Positions 1 to 6,597 of a stretch of 12,003 nt of DNA are shown here, one piece after another. Both the position numbers and the translations under genes were made by a program. The DNA comes from JAJPJX01 sp964568355 (lineage in GTDB: Bacteria; Acidobacteriota; Terriglobia; Bryobacterales; Bryobacteraceae). Numbering within the stretch: the first letter of the stretch is position 1; each line of letters begins with the position of its first letter. Location of the stretch: positions 1 through 12,003 of the forward strand of contig CAZMRK010000416.1 in NCBI GenBank assembly GCA_964568355.1. The letters are read 5' to 3'. Under the pieces are notes generated by a model, which was not told the origin of the DNA, did no database searches, and saw only the letters and a program-made list of their open reading frames with translations.

Positions 1-151
1 CCTCGTCGAACAGTTGGGAAGCCTTGTGAAACATGCCGGTGAAAGCAAACTCGGCATCCGGATGAACCGCTCCTTCAATAAAGCGGCTGAAGAAGGCAGC
101 AGAAGCTGCCCCATCAAAACAGTGATCGTGGTACAGAACTCTAACCAGCAT
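1..151 (-). CDS. DHH-family phosphoesterase, N-terminal part (cut by window edge)
   Basis: The minus strand is open from an ATG at 151 to the window edge, giving 50 residues. It begins MLVRVLYHDHCFDGAASAAF, which has the form of DHH phosphoesterase motif I: a short beta strand, then H-x-H-x-x-D-G (H8, H10, D13, G14) followed by a small-residue helix. Enzymes of this superfamily use Mn-binding Asp and His residues to hydrolyse phosphoesters (oligonucleotide phosphodiesterases, exopolyphosphatases, RecJ-like nucleases). The DHH motif itself and any DHHA1 domain would lie beyond the edge, so the substrate cannot be told. The frame stays open upstream of the ATG for some distance but has no better start, and no strong Shine-Dalgarno is visible. 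It follows the M14 peptidase on the same strand with 65 bases between, so it may be the last visible gene of the 4478-to-1 operon. Assignment rests on one motif. Confidence 0.72.
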   Translation of the reverse strand, partial: MLVRVLYHDHCFDGAASAAFFSRFIEGAVHPDAEFAFTGMFHKASQLFDE

Positions 152-216
152 GAGAGAGGAAAACCTATCAGCTTGCCTGAATATCCACGGAAAAGCAAGT
201 GCTGGGCAGGAGATGT

Positions 217-2562
217 TCAGAAATTCAACAGGGCGTTGAAAAACAACTTGAACGTCTGATAACTCTGCGCGCGATATTGCGGCCGCATCCCGAACAGAAT
301 CAGGTGCCCCCGGCCAACCCGCGCATCTACCAGCGCGGTGCGCTTCGCCAGGTAGGATTCCCCCAGCAGCCAGCCCGACGCCAGGATCCCGGCGGAGGGA
401 TATTGAGCGATTTGACCCTCCCCTACCTCCCAGGCCGGGCTGTGTTCGGACCAGATCGTGATTTCTGCCGGCAGCCCCAGCGTCAGGGGATGCCCTGGTT
501 TCAAGCGAACGTTCAGCAGCGAGCCAGGCGCGTAGAAATCGCGCTGCGGCAGATTGCGGATGACGTTCCGCGCCGGCACATCCAGTTCGGCCAGGGCATA
601 GGCCGTTGAGCGGTTCAGAAACACGATCGTACCGCCGGCTGTAGCGAATTCCCGCAGCGCACGGGCGCCCTCCGCCCCCAACCCGCCGGTATATTCGGGA
701 GGCATGGAATATTCCCGAAAGCCGTTGCGGATCGCTTCTTCGGTTTCATCGGGGAAAACCACCACGTCGAAGCGATCCCGCAGGCCGCCGGCGAGGATCT
801 CTTTGTCTTTCAACCGTTGGTAGGAGAAGCCGAAGCGCTCCAGCAGCCAGCGCGTCCAGCCTTCATCCATGCTGGGCACGAAGCTCTGGTGCAGCCCGAT
901 CCGCGGCCGCGCCACCTGCTTCCATCCCGCCCCTTGGGGACTGGAGGCAAAATCGCCGGTTTCGAGATTCCGCCACACGGCGCCGCCGGAAGCCCAGACC
1001 TGGTTGATCGTCCGCCAGGTATCGGTATCCGCCGCGGCGAAACTGGTCTCCGGCGCGCGTCCTTCGAATGATTCACGGGTCAGGGGACCGGCCACCGGTT
1101 TGGCGACCGCCCGCGCCTCTACCCCCATCAATAGCGGTAGGGTATGGGCCGTGACGTCGTATGGCCGCTTGGGCGGCCCGCCGGGATAGAGCCGCAGGTC
1201 CGGATACTCCTGCCGTTCCAGCAGCGCCTTGGCGTAGCCGCTGTAGGGCTGGGCCATGCGGACCACGTGATCGCCGTTCGGTGCGCGCTCGATCTCCACC
1301 AGCCCGAAGGCCAGCGTCTCCAGCAGAGTGCGTGTCGCCCCCGGATCCCGCTGCCGCGCCGGAATCACAAACCCCCACGGACTGCGCCTCGCCGTCTGCC
1401 GCTGCCCCACCCGGTAGAAGTTGCGCAGTAGTTCCTCCCGGTGGATGGCCGCCTGATACAGGCAGGACTCCATGGCGATCAACTGGTCGTCCACGATGTC
1501 CCGCAGCCTCCAGGTGCCGCCCGGCCATGGCTCCAGAAAATTCCAGCTCCGCTCCTGGGCGTCGTATCCGGGCGCGTTTCGCTCCAGTTGCTCCCGCGCC
1601 ACGGTGATCGGGCTGGCGAGGCGCGCGCTGGCCGATTCGGTCAGAATCCGCATCCCCCCGTGGAACGCCTGGTAGTGGCGGCTGGGCGTCCAGAAATCAT
1701 AAGAGGAGTGAATCGAGATCCCCGTCCGCCCGGCTGCCGTCAGGTCCGCCGCCATGGCCGTGCCCACCATGTTCGATTCCTGCATCAAAATCGCGTCGAT
1801 GTTGGGCTCGATCGGGTCCATCCAGGGGGGAACAAACATCCGCGAGGCGTAAGGACCCTGCTGGTGCACATCGTAGACAATCTGCGGATGCCAGACGTTA
1901 TGCAGCTTGGAGATCGTCAGCCGCGTCTCGGCCTGGGAGAAGATGTACCAGTCCCGGTTGTTATCGTGACCTACATATTTCTGATAGAGTTCGGGGGGAT
2001 TGGTGCCCTCCCAGCGCGTTCCCAGCGTCTTGCGATACCATCGCGTCACCAGGTCCAGCCCATCCGGGTTCAGGGAAGGAACCAGCAGCAGTATGGTGTT
2101 CTGGAGGATGGCTCGGATCCGCGGCCGGTCTTCGGTTAGCAGCTTGTAGGCAAACTCCACAGCCGAGGGCGTCGAGGCGATCTCACTCGAATGGATCGTG
2201 CAGGTCAGCAGCACGACGGTCTTGCCCTGGGCCGCCAGCTTTTCAACCTCCGCTTCCGGTGTGATCCGTGGATCGGCCAGGCGCCGCTGGATCTCCAGGT
2301 ACCGGTCCAGATGGTGCAGCGTCTCCGGGGCGGCGATCGTGACCGCCAGAAATGGGCGCCCTTCCGTGCTCTTGCCCAATTCTTCCACGCGGATCCGGTC
2401 GCTGCTCCTGGCCAGGGCCCGGAAGTAGGAAACCACTTTCTCCCAGTCGAGAACCGTGCGGTCCGCGCCCATTTCATGCCCGAAATAGCTGCGCGGGGTC
2501 GGTACCGCCGCACCCAGCGTCCAGGCTGCGGCCAGTACCGCGGCGGCCAGTTTCAGGCGCAC
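217..2562 (-). CDS. Secreted M14-family zinc carboxypeptidase
   Basis: 781-residue metallopeptidase, probably exported, removing residues from peptides with a single zinc ion. I start it at GTG 2562, because the protein then begins with a clear signal peptide (MRLKLAAAVLAAAWTLGAA, cleavage near residue 19). An upstream ATG at 2640 would bury that signal behind 26 residues and overlap the previous gene by 88 bases. A GGAG lies 11 bases before the GTG. Zinc-site motif HSSE gives H124 and E127. NPDG at 165-168 and NNRDWY near 201 follow. The third ligand is probably H233 in YDVHQQG, and the general base probably E309 in LTESAS. After the catalytic domain (about 45-400) comes a long second half. 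Its last 220 residues (FDVVVFPDE, GGTIVFLNRS, GHLILFGMRP) resemble a class I glutamine-amidotransferase or ThuA-like fold with no visible catalytic Cys. The start overlaps the stop of the TIM-barrel gene by 10 bases, so translation is probably coupled. Confidence 0.9.
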   Translation of the reverse strand: MRLKLAAAVLAAAWTLGAAVPTPRSYFGHEMGADRTVLDWEKVVSYFRALARSSDRIRVEELGKSTEGRPFLAVTIAAPETLHHLDRYLEIQRRLADPRITPEAEVEKLAAQGKTVVLLTCTIHSSEIASTPSAVEFAYKLLTEDRPRIRAILQNTILLLVPSLNPDGLDLVTRWYRKTLGTRWEGTNPPELYQKYVGHDNNRDWYIFSQAETRLTISKLHNVWHPQIVYDVHQQGPYASRMFVPPWMDPIEPNIDAILMQESNMVGTAMAADLTAAGRTGISIHSSYDFWTPSRHYQAFHGGMRILTESASARLASPITVAREQLERNAPGYDAQERSWNFLEPWPGGTWRLRDIVDDQLIAMESCLYQAAIHREELLRNFYRVGQRQTARRSPWGFVIPARQRDPGATRTLLETLAFGLVEIERAPNGDHVVRMAQPYSGYAKALLERQEYPDLRLYPGGPPKRPYDVTAHTLPLLMGVEARAVAKPVAGPLTRESFEGRAPETSFAAADTDTWRTINQVWASGGAVWRNLETGDFASSPQGAGWKQVARPRIGLHQSFVPSMDEGWTRWLLERFGFSYQRLKDKEILAGGLRDRFDVVVFPDETEEAIRNGFREYSMPPEYTGGLGAEGARALREFATAGGTIVFLNRSTAYALAELDVPARNVIRNLPQRDFYAPGSLLNVRLKPGHPLTLGLPAEITIWSEHSPAWEVGEGQIAQYPSAGILASGWLLGESYLAKRTALVDARVGRGHLILFGMRPQYRAQSYQTFKLFFNALLNF

Positions 2563-3317
2563 GAGCGGTTCAGCTCCACCCAGAGTGCCCGATACCAATG
2601 CAGGAAGCGCTCCGGCTCTTTGCTCTCCTGGGCTTCGCACAGGGTGTATCGATCGTACCCCGATCGATTCAACAGGGTAAATAGCTCCCGCCAGGGATAG
2701 TTCGAAGAGAGTTCATTGATGTGGCAGTTCCGGATCCACTTCCGCAGACGTTCGAAGCTCGGCCGGATCGAACCATCTACAATATCGGTAGGATTGGAAT
2801 TCCAGCATAGCCCCACGGCTTCGTGCTGGGTGGCCCGCATAATCGCTTCGGCCACCGGCGGATTCTGTGTGCCCCTGCCGTGCACCTCCAGCCAGATCTC
2901 CACACCATGGGGCTGCGCATAGTCGCCAAGTTCCCGCAGGCTGGCCCCGATGTTGCGGATCACCACATCCTGGGAAACTCCCTGGGGGAATCCGTTGGGC
3001 CGCACCTTAATGCCCCACGCCCCGGTATCGTGAGCCAGGTCCACCCACTTCTTGCCTGTCTCCACGTTTTCCCGCCGCACGGCGGCATCCGGCGACTGGA
3101 ACTCGCAGGTGGACCCGAAGCTGAGCAGCCGCACCTTGGAGCGGGCAAAGCGAGCGCGTACGTCGGCTCGTTCCCTGGCGCCCAAAGACGGCTCCACGCC
3201 GTGCCGGTGCCCCGTGCGCAGTTCTACCGCCGCAAACCCGGCCGCTTCCAGCTTGGTGATGATCGTTTCCAGATCCCAGTCTTTCAGGACGTTATAGGTG
3301 ACGCAGCCGAGTTGCAT
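2553..3317 (-). CDS. Sugar phosphate isomerase/epimerase-like TIM-barrel protein
   Basis: 254-residue cytoplasmic protein of the xylose isomerase-like / AP-endonuclease-2 TIM-barrel superfamily, which interconverts keto and aldo sugars or epimers with a divalent metal. The barrel strands can be followed: LGCVTYNV at the N-terminus, AAVELRTG (31-37), VRLLSFGST (62-70), WGIKVRPNG (101-109), IWLEVHG (141-147), GLCWNSNPTD (169-178), RNCHINEL (197-203) and YTLCEAQES (224-232). Candidate metal ligands by position are E144, N173 or N175, H199 and E228, the usual Glu-Asp/Asn-His-Glu pattern. Length is typical. It begins 9 bases after the aminotransferase stop and ends 10 bases inside the M14 gene, so all three are probably one transcript. 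No signal peptide and no strong Shine-Dalgarno. The substrate cannot be inferred; family members include hydroxypyruvate isomerase and inosose dehydratase, neither of which is supported by a specific motif here. Confidence 0.85.
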   Translation of the reverse strand: MQLGCVTYNVLKDWDLETIITKLEAAGFAAVELRTGHRHGVEPSLGARERADVRARFARSKVRLLSFGSTCEFQSPDAAVRRENVETGKKWVDLAHDTGAWGIKVRPNGFPQGVSQDVVIRNIGASLRELGDYAQPHGVEIWLEVHGRGTQNPPVAEAIMRATQHEAVGLCWNSNPTDIVDGSIRPSFERLRKWIRNCHINELSSNYPWRELFTLLNRSGYDRYTLCEAQESKEPERFLHWYRALWVELNRSCA

Positions 3318-3326
3318 GCGAACATT

Positions 3327-4478
3327 CTATACCGGCAGTGCTTCCAGCAACTGTTCGATCTGTTCAGGAGTGATATAAAAGTGCGGCGAAATGCGCACCC
3401 AGACGTGCCGCGGCGCGGTGATGATCCCCTGCTCGCGGAGGCGCCGCACGATCGGACCAGCCTCCATGCCCGGCTTGCGGATGCTCACGATGCCTGCTCC
3501 GGTCTCCGCCGTCCGCCGGCCCAACACCTCGTAGCCCTTGGCCCTGGCGCCCTCGGCGATCCGATCGCCCAGGCCCTGCACCACCGGTGCGATGCGTTCC
3601 GCGCCAACCTCTAGTAAAAATTCCATTGCTGCTCGTAACCCATAGCAACCAATTGTGTTGAGAGTTCCGCACTCATAACGGCCGGCATCCGGGCGGAGCG
3701 TCATATCCCGGGAGGCATAGTCGTAGTATTTGGCTACGTTGGTCCACCCGAACTCCACCGGACGAATCTGGTCCTGGACATCCTTTTGCACATAGAGAAT
3801 GCCGCAGCCTTCCGGACCCAGCAGCCACTTATGACCATCGGCGGCCAGAGCGTGGATTCCCGAGGCGCGCACGTCGATCGGAAAGGCGCCCAGTCCCTGG
3901 ATTGCATCCACCAGGAACAGGCAGCCGTGTCTCCGGCAGATCTCACCCAAAACTTTCAGGTCCGCTCGGAAACCACTGAGAAACTGGACGAAACTGACCG
4001 CCAGCAGGCGCGCGCTCCGGCACGCTTCGTCCACCCGTTCGAGCGGATCTTCAATCGACAGCCACTCTACCCGCACGCCCTGGGATTCCAACTGTTTCCA
4101 GGGAAAATAGTTGGCCGGAAACTCCTCGGTGAAGCCGACCACTTTATCGCCCGGTCTCCAATCGATCCCCGTCGCGACCGTGGCGATCCCTTCCGACGTA
4201 TTCTTCACGATGGCGATCTCGCCGGCATCCGCGTGGATCAGTTTTGCCGCCGCCGTCCGCAGTTCCGCATAGGTTTTGAGCCACTGATCGTAGTGCAGGC
4301 TGCCGAACTCCAGGGCATCCGCCGCCAGGTGCTGCATCGCCTCCGCCGACCGCCGGCAAAGCGGAGCAACCGCGGCATGGTTGAGGTAGATCAGCCGGTC
4401 GCGGACGGGAAACTGATCCGCGTACTGCTCCCATAGCTCAGTTTTTACATTTGATGTGGAACCCATTCCTTTGAGCAT
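3327..4478 (-). CDS. Class V aminotransferase-fold PLP enzyme (not a typical cysteine desulfurase)
   Basis: 383-residue PLP enzyme of the class V (SufS/NifS, kynureninase, isopenicillin-N epimerase) fold. Visible landmarks: YLNHAAVAP (31-39) in the N-terminal arm, NTSEGI (93-98) for the PLP phosphate, DAIQGLGA (191-198) with D191 for the pyridine nitrogen, GHKWLLGPEG (215-224) with K217 as the PLP lysine, RYECGTLN (267-274), and a C-terminal R362 likely binding the substrate carboxylate. In SufS the active-site Cys lies in an RAGHHCAQP-type loop near the C-terminus. Here that place reads TAPRHVWVRIS with no Cys, so persulfide formation is not expected. Epimerase, lyase or transaminase activity is more likely. 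ATG 4478 is the longest start but has no Shine-Dalgarno and lies 2 bases from a possible -10 (TATAAC). ATG 4466 (MGSTSNVKTE) is a plausible alternative. It is first in the minus-strand operon and divergent from the M48 pair. Confidence 0.88.
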   Translation of the reverse strand: MLKGMGSTSNVKTELWEQYADQFPVRDRLIYLNHAAVAPLCRRSAEAMQHLAADALEFGSLHYDQWLKTYAELRTAAAKLIHADAGEIAIVKNTSEGIATVATGIDWRPGDKVVGFTEEFPANYFPWKQLESQGVRVEWLSIEDPLERVDEACRSARLLAVSFVQFLSGFRADLKVLGEICRRHGCLFLVDAIQGLGAFPIDVRASGIHALAADGHKWLLGPEGCGILYVQKDVQDQIRPVEFGWTNVAKYYDYASRDMTLRPDAGRYECGTLNTIGCYGLRAAMEFLLEVGAERIAPVVQGLGDRIAEGARAKGYEVLGRRTAETGAGIVSIRKPGMEAGPIVRRLREQGIITAPRHVWVRISPHFYITPEQIEQLLEALPV

Positions 4479-4504
4479 ACGTTATACGCTGAAATGGAGC
4501 GATT
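4467..4504. promoter_or_regulatory. Divergent promoter region between aminotransferase and M48 genes
   Basis: Only 26 bases (4479-4504) separate two divergent start codons, so both promoters must lie here or inside the coding starts. An imperfect palindrome, AGCATACGTTATACGCT (4474-4490), sits in it. On the minus strand 4486-4481 reads TATAAC, a good -10 for the aminotransferase, but no convincing -35 lies 16-18 bases upstream. On the plus strand TGAGCATAC (4472-4480) matches TGAGCGTAT upstream of the second M48 gene at a similar distance, and GGAG at 4496-4499 is the Shine-Dalgarno of the first M48 gene, 5 bases before its ATG. Neither promoter is proven. Confidence 0.3.
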
Positions 4505-5470
4505 ATGAAGCGCCTTTTCGCGGTAGCGGTGGCATGCCTGCTGTCGTTCGCGGCTCTGTGGGCCAAAGACAAGAAAAAGGATCCCTCCGAGATCGGCAAC
4601 CGCGACGTCGGAAAGGGAGTCAACTTCTACTCGATCGAAAAGGAGATTGCGCTCGGGAAACAGCTTGCCGAAGAGGTACAGAAAGAGTCCAAGCTGATCA
4701 CCGATCCGATCATCACTGAGTACGTCAACCGCGTGGGCCAGAATCTGGTGCGGAACTCGGACGCCAAGGTGCCGTTCACGTTCTACATGATCGACGACCC
4801 GGCGGTGATCAATGCCTTCGCCCTCCCGGGCGGCTTCATTTTTGTGAATTCCGGGCTCATGAAAGCGGCTGAGACCGAGGCCGAGCTGGCCGGCGCCATG
4901 GCGCATGAAATCGCCCACGTGGCCGCGCGCCATATTACGCGCCAGGCCACTCGCAGCCAACTGGTCAACCTGGCAACCCTGCCGCTGATTTTTATGGGCG
5001 GCTGGACCGGCTACGCGATCCGCCAGGGTGCCGGCGCCGGCATTCCCATGGCGTTCCTCAAGTTCGAGCGTGGCTTTGAATCTGAGGCCGATTATCTGGG
5101 GCTGCAATATATGTATGCGGCGGGCTACGATCCGACGGCTTCGATCGACATTTTCGAGCGGCTGCTCTCGCTTGAGCGGAAGAAGCCAGGCGCGCTGGCC
5201 CAGGTATTCTCCACCCATCCCATGAATGAGGATCGCATCCGCAAGACTCAGAAGGAGATCCAGGAGATCCTTCCTCCGAAGCCGCAATACGTGGTCACCA
5301 CGTCGGAATATACCGATGCGCGTAACCGCTTGCTCTCCATAGAGAACCGGCGAAAATCTCAGGAACGGGATGATGGCCGCCCACATCTGCGGACCAATCC
5401 GTCGGGAAGTGACGGGAAGCCGGAGGGCGACGACCGGCCCACCATCCGCCGCCGCGATCTGGTGGATTAA
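4505..5470 (+). CDS. Secreted M48-family zinc metalloprotease, first of tandem pair
   Basis: 321-residue exported gluzincin protease related to the BepA/LoiP (M48) group, which in other bacteria degrades misfolded outer-membrane proteins. A signal peptide covers residues 1-20 (MKRLFAVAVACLLSFAALWA), followed by a KDKKKD stretch. Zinc motif HEIAH gives H134, E135 and H138. The third ligand is probably E194 in the ESEADYLGLQYM block. STHPMNEDRI (236-245, H238) is the conserved substrate-site block near the end of the domain. A glycine-rich hydrophobic stretch (LPLIFMGGWTGYAIRQG, about 159-175) separates the two halves. The last 40 residues are disordered and charged, with two RP-x-[LI]-R motifs (292-298 and 311-317). 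GGAG 5 bases before ATG fixes the start. The next gene downstream is a close paralogue. The mature parts look about 70% identical by eye. Confidence 0.93.
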   Translation: MKRLFAVAVACLLSFAALWAKDKKKDPSEIGNRDVGKGVNFYSIEKEIALGKQLAEEVQKESKLITDPIITEYVNRVGQNLVRNSDAKVPFTFYMIDDPAVINAFALPGGFIFVNSGLMKAAETEAELAGAMAHEIAHVAARHITRQATRSQLVNLATLPLIFMGGWTGYAIRQGAGAGIPMAFLKFERGFESEADYLGLQYMYAAGYDPTASIDIFERLLSLERKKPGALAQVFSTHPMNEDRIRKTQKEIQEILPPKPQYVVTTSEYTDARNRLLSIENRRKSQERDDGRPHLRTNPSGSDGKPEGDDRPTIRRRDLVD

Positions 5471-5492
5471 CAACTGGTAACCCGACTTCTTC

Positions 5493-5522
5493 TTTGTGCG
5501 TTGAACAATATGAGCGTATAGT
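5493..5522 (+). promoter_or_regulatory. Possible sigma-70 promoter of second M48 gene
   Basis: In the 76-base gap between the two M48 genes, TTTGTG (5493-5498) and TATAGT (5517-5522) are 18 bases apart. The -10 matches the consensus at 5 of 6 positions and the -35 is weak. Transcription would start near 5529, just before the Shine-Dalgarno AGGAG (5533-5537), which lies 9 bases before the ATG at 5547. No terminator is visible between the two M48 genes, so read-through from the first gene is also likely. Confidence 0.3.
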
Positions 5523-5546
5523 GTGAATAGGCAGGAGTGTTCTATC

Positions 5547-6542
5547 ATGAAACGCCTCTCCGCAATCCCTGTGGCAATGCTGGCAGTGCTGGTCCTTCTG
5601 GCCACGGTGTCTTTCGCGAAGGATAAAAAGAAAGACCCGGACGAGATCGGCAACCGCGATGTCGGCAAAGGTGTGAATTTCTATTCTCTCGAGAAAGAGA
5701 TCGCCCTCGGAAAACAGCTAGCCCAAGAAGTCGAGCGCGAGGCGAAAGTCATTGACGACCCGGTCATCGCGGAGTATGTCAACCGCGTCGGCCAGAATCT
5801 GGTGCGCAACTCCGATGCCAAGGTTCCTTTCACGATCAAGGTACTGGACTCGGAGGAGGTGAATGCCTTCGCTCTGCCCGGCGGCTTTTTCTTCGTTAAC
5901 TCCGGCCTGATTTTGAAAGCGGACAACGAAGCCGAACTGGCCGGGGTCATGGCGCATGAAATTGCCCACGTGGCGGCCCGGCACGGTACGCGCCAGGCTA
6001 CCCGCGGTGCCATCATCAATTACGCCTCCATTCCGCTGATCTTCATGGGCGGCTGGACCGGGTATGCTATCCGGCAGGGCGCCGGTTTGGCCATCCCTCT
6101 GGGCTTCCTGAACTTCTCCCGCGGATTCGAGCGCGAGGCGGACTTCCTGGGCCTCCAGTATATGTACAAGGCCGGCTATGATCCGACCGCTTTTGTGGAT
6201 TTCTTCGAGAAGATCGAGACGCTGGAAAAGCGCAAGCCCGGCACGATCTCCAAGGTCTTTTCTACCCACCCGATGACCGATGACCGGATTGAAGCTTCGC
6301 AAAAAGAGATCCAGTCGGTGCTGAAGTCGAAGCCCGAGTACGTGGTCAGCACCTCGGAATTCAGCGACGTGAAGAATCGTCTTTCCCTGCTGCACAATCG
6401 CCGCAAGGTGGATTCCGATAAGGACGCCAGCCGTCCGACCCTGCGCCGCAATCCCGGTTCGGGTGGAACCTCCACCGACGATGGCGACGAGAAGGCTAAG
6501 CCCGATCAGGACGAGCGCCCCACCCTCAAGCGCCGCGAATAG
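5547..6542 (+). CDS. Secreted M48-family zinc metalloprotease, second of tandem pair
   Basis: 331-residue paralogue of the preceding gene with the same plan. Signal peptide is residues 1-24 (cleavage after VSFA), then KDKKKDPDEIGNRDVGKG, nearly the same as in the first copy. HEIAH gives H137, E138 and H141; E197 in EREADFLGLQYM is the probable third zinc ligand; STHPMTDDRI carries H241. The C-terminal tail is longer than in the first copy and acidic, with RPTLRRN (296-302) and RPTLKRR (324-330). I start at ATG 5547, not at the in-frame GTG 5523, because AGGAG lies 9 bases upstream and the resulting MKRL signal peptide matches the paralogue. Both copies keep every catalytic residue, so both should be active and may differ in substrate or timing. 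A strong terminator follows 23 bases after the stop. Confidence 0.93.
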   Translation: MKRLSAIPVAMLAVLVLLATVSFAKDKKKDPDEIGNRDVGKGVNFYSLEKEIALGKQLAQEVEREAKVIDDPVIAEYVNRVGQNLVRNSDAKVPFTIKVLDSEEVNAFALPGGFFFVNSGLILKADNEAELAGVMAHEIAHVAARHGTRQATRGAIINYASIPLIFMGGWTGYAIRQGAGLAIPLGFLNFSRGFEREADFLGLQYMYKAGYDPTAFVDFFEKIETLEKRKPGTISKVFSTHPMTDDRIEASQKEIQSVLKSKPEYVVSTSEFSDVKNRLSLLHNRRKVDSDKDASRPTLRRNPGSGGTSTDDGDEKAKPDQDERPTLKRRE

Positions 6543-6564
6543 CAGCGATTTGGATGTGTCCCGG

Positions 6565-6597
6565 CAGGAACGCCCTCAGGGGCGTTCCTGTCTTTTC
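6565..6597 (+). terminator. Intrinsic terminator of the M48 gene pair
   Basis: CAGGAACGCCC (6565-6575) pairs perfectly over 11 bases with 6580-6590 around a TCAG loop (6576-6579), followed by TCTTTTC. This is a classical rho-independent terminator for plus-strand transcription. On the minus strand no T-run follows the hairpin. The same bases encode the last residues (RQERP) and stop codon of the convergent acetate-kinase-family gene, whose TGA falls in the loop. Confidence 0.85.

Noticed and set aside
14..259. Plus-strand 81-codon frame at the left end
   Set aside because: No Shine-Dalgarno or domain, and the opposite strand gives a DHH phosphoesterase start that explains 1-151.
2563..2640. 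Longer N-terminus for the M14 peptidase starting at ATG 2640
   Set aside because: It would put 26 residues before a clean signal peptide and overlap the preceding gene by 88 bases.
3327..4478. Cysteine desulfurase (SufS/NifS) as the name of the PLP enzyme
   Set aside because: The catalytic Cys loop is missing although the PLP lysine and phosphate site are kept.
4445..5668. 407-codon minus-strand open frame opposite the first M48 gene
   Set aside because: It lies fully antisense to a gene with clear family motifs, has no recognisable domain, and long shadow frames are common in GC-rich DNA.
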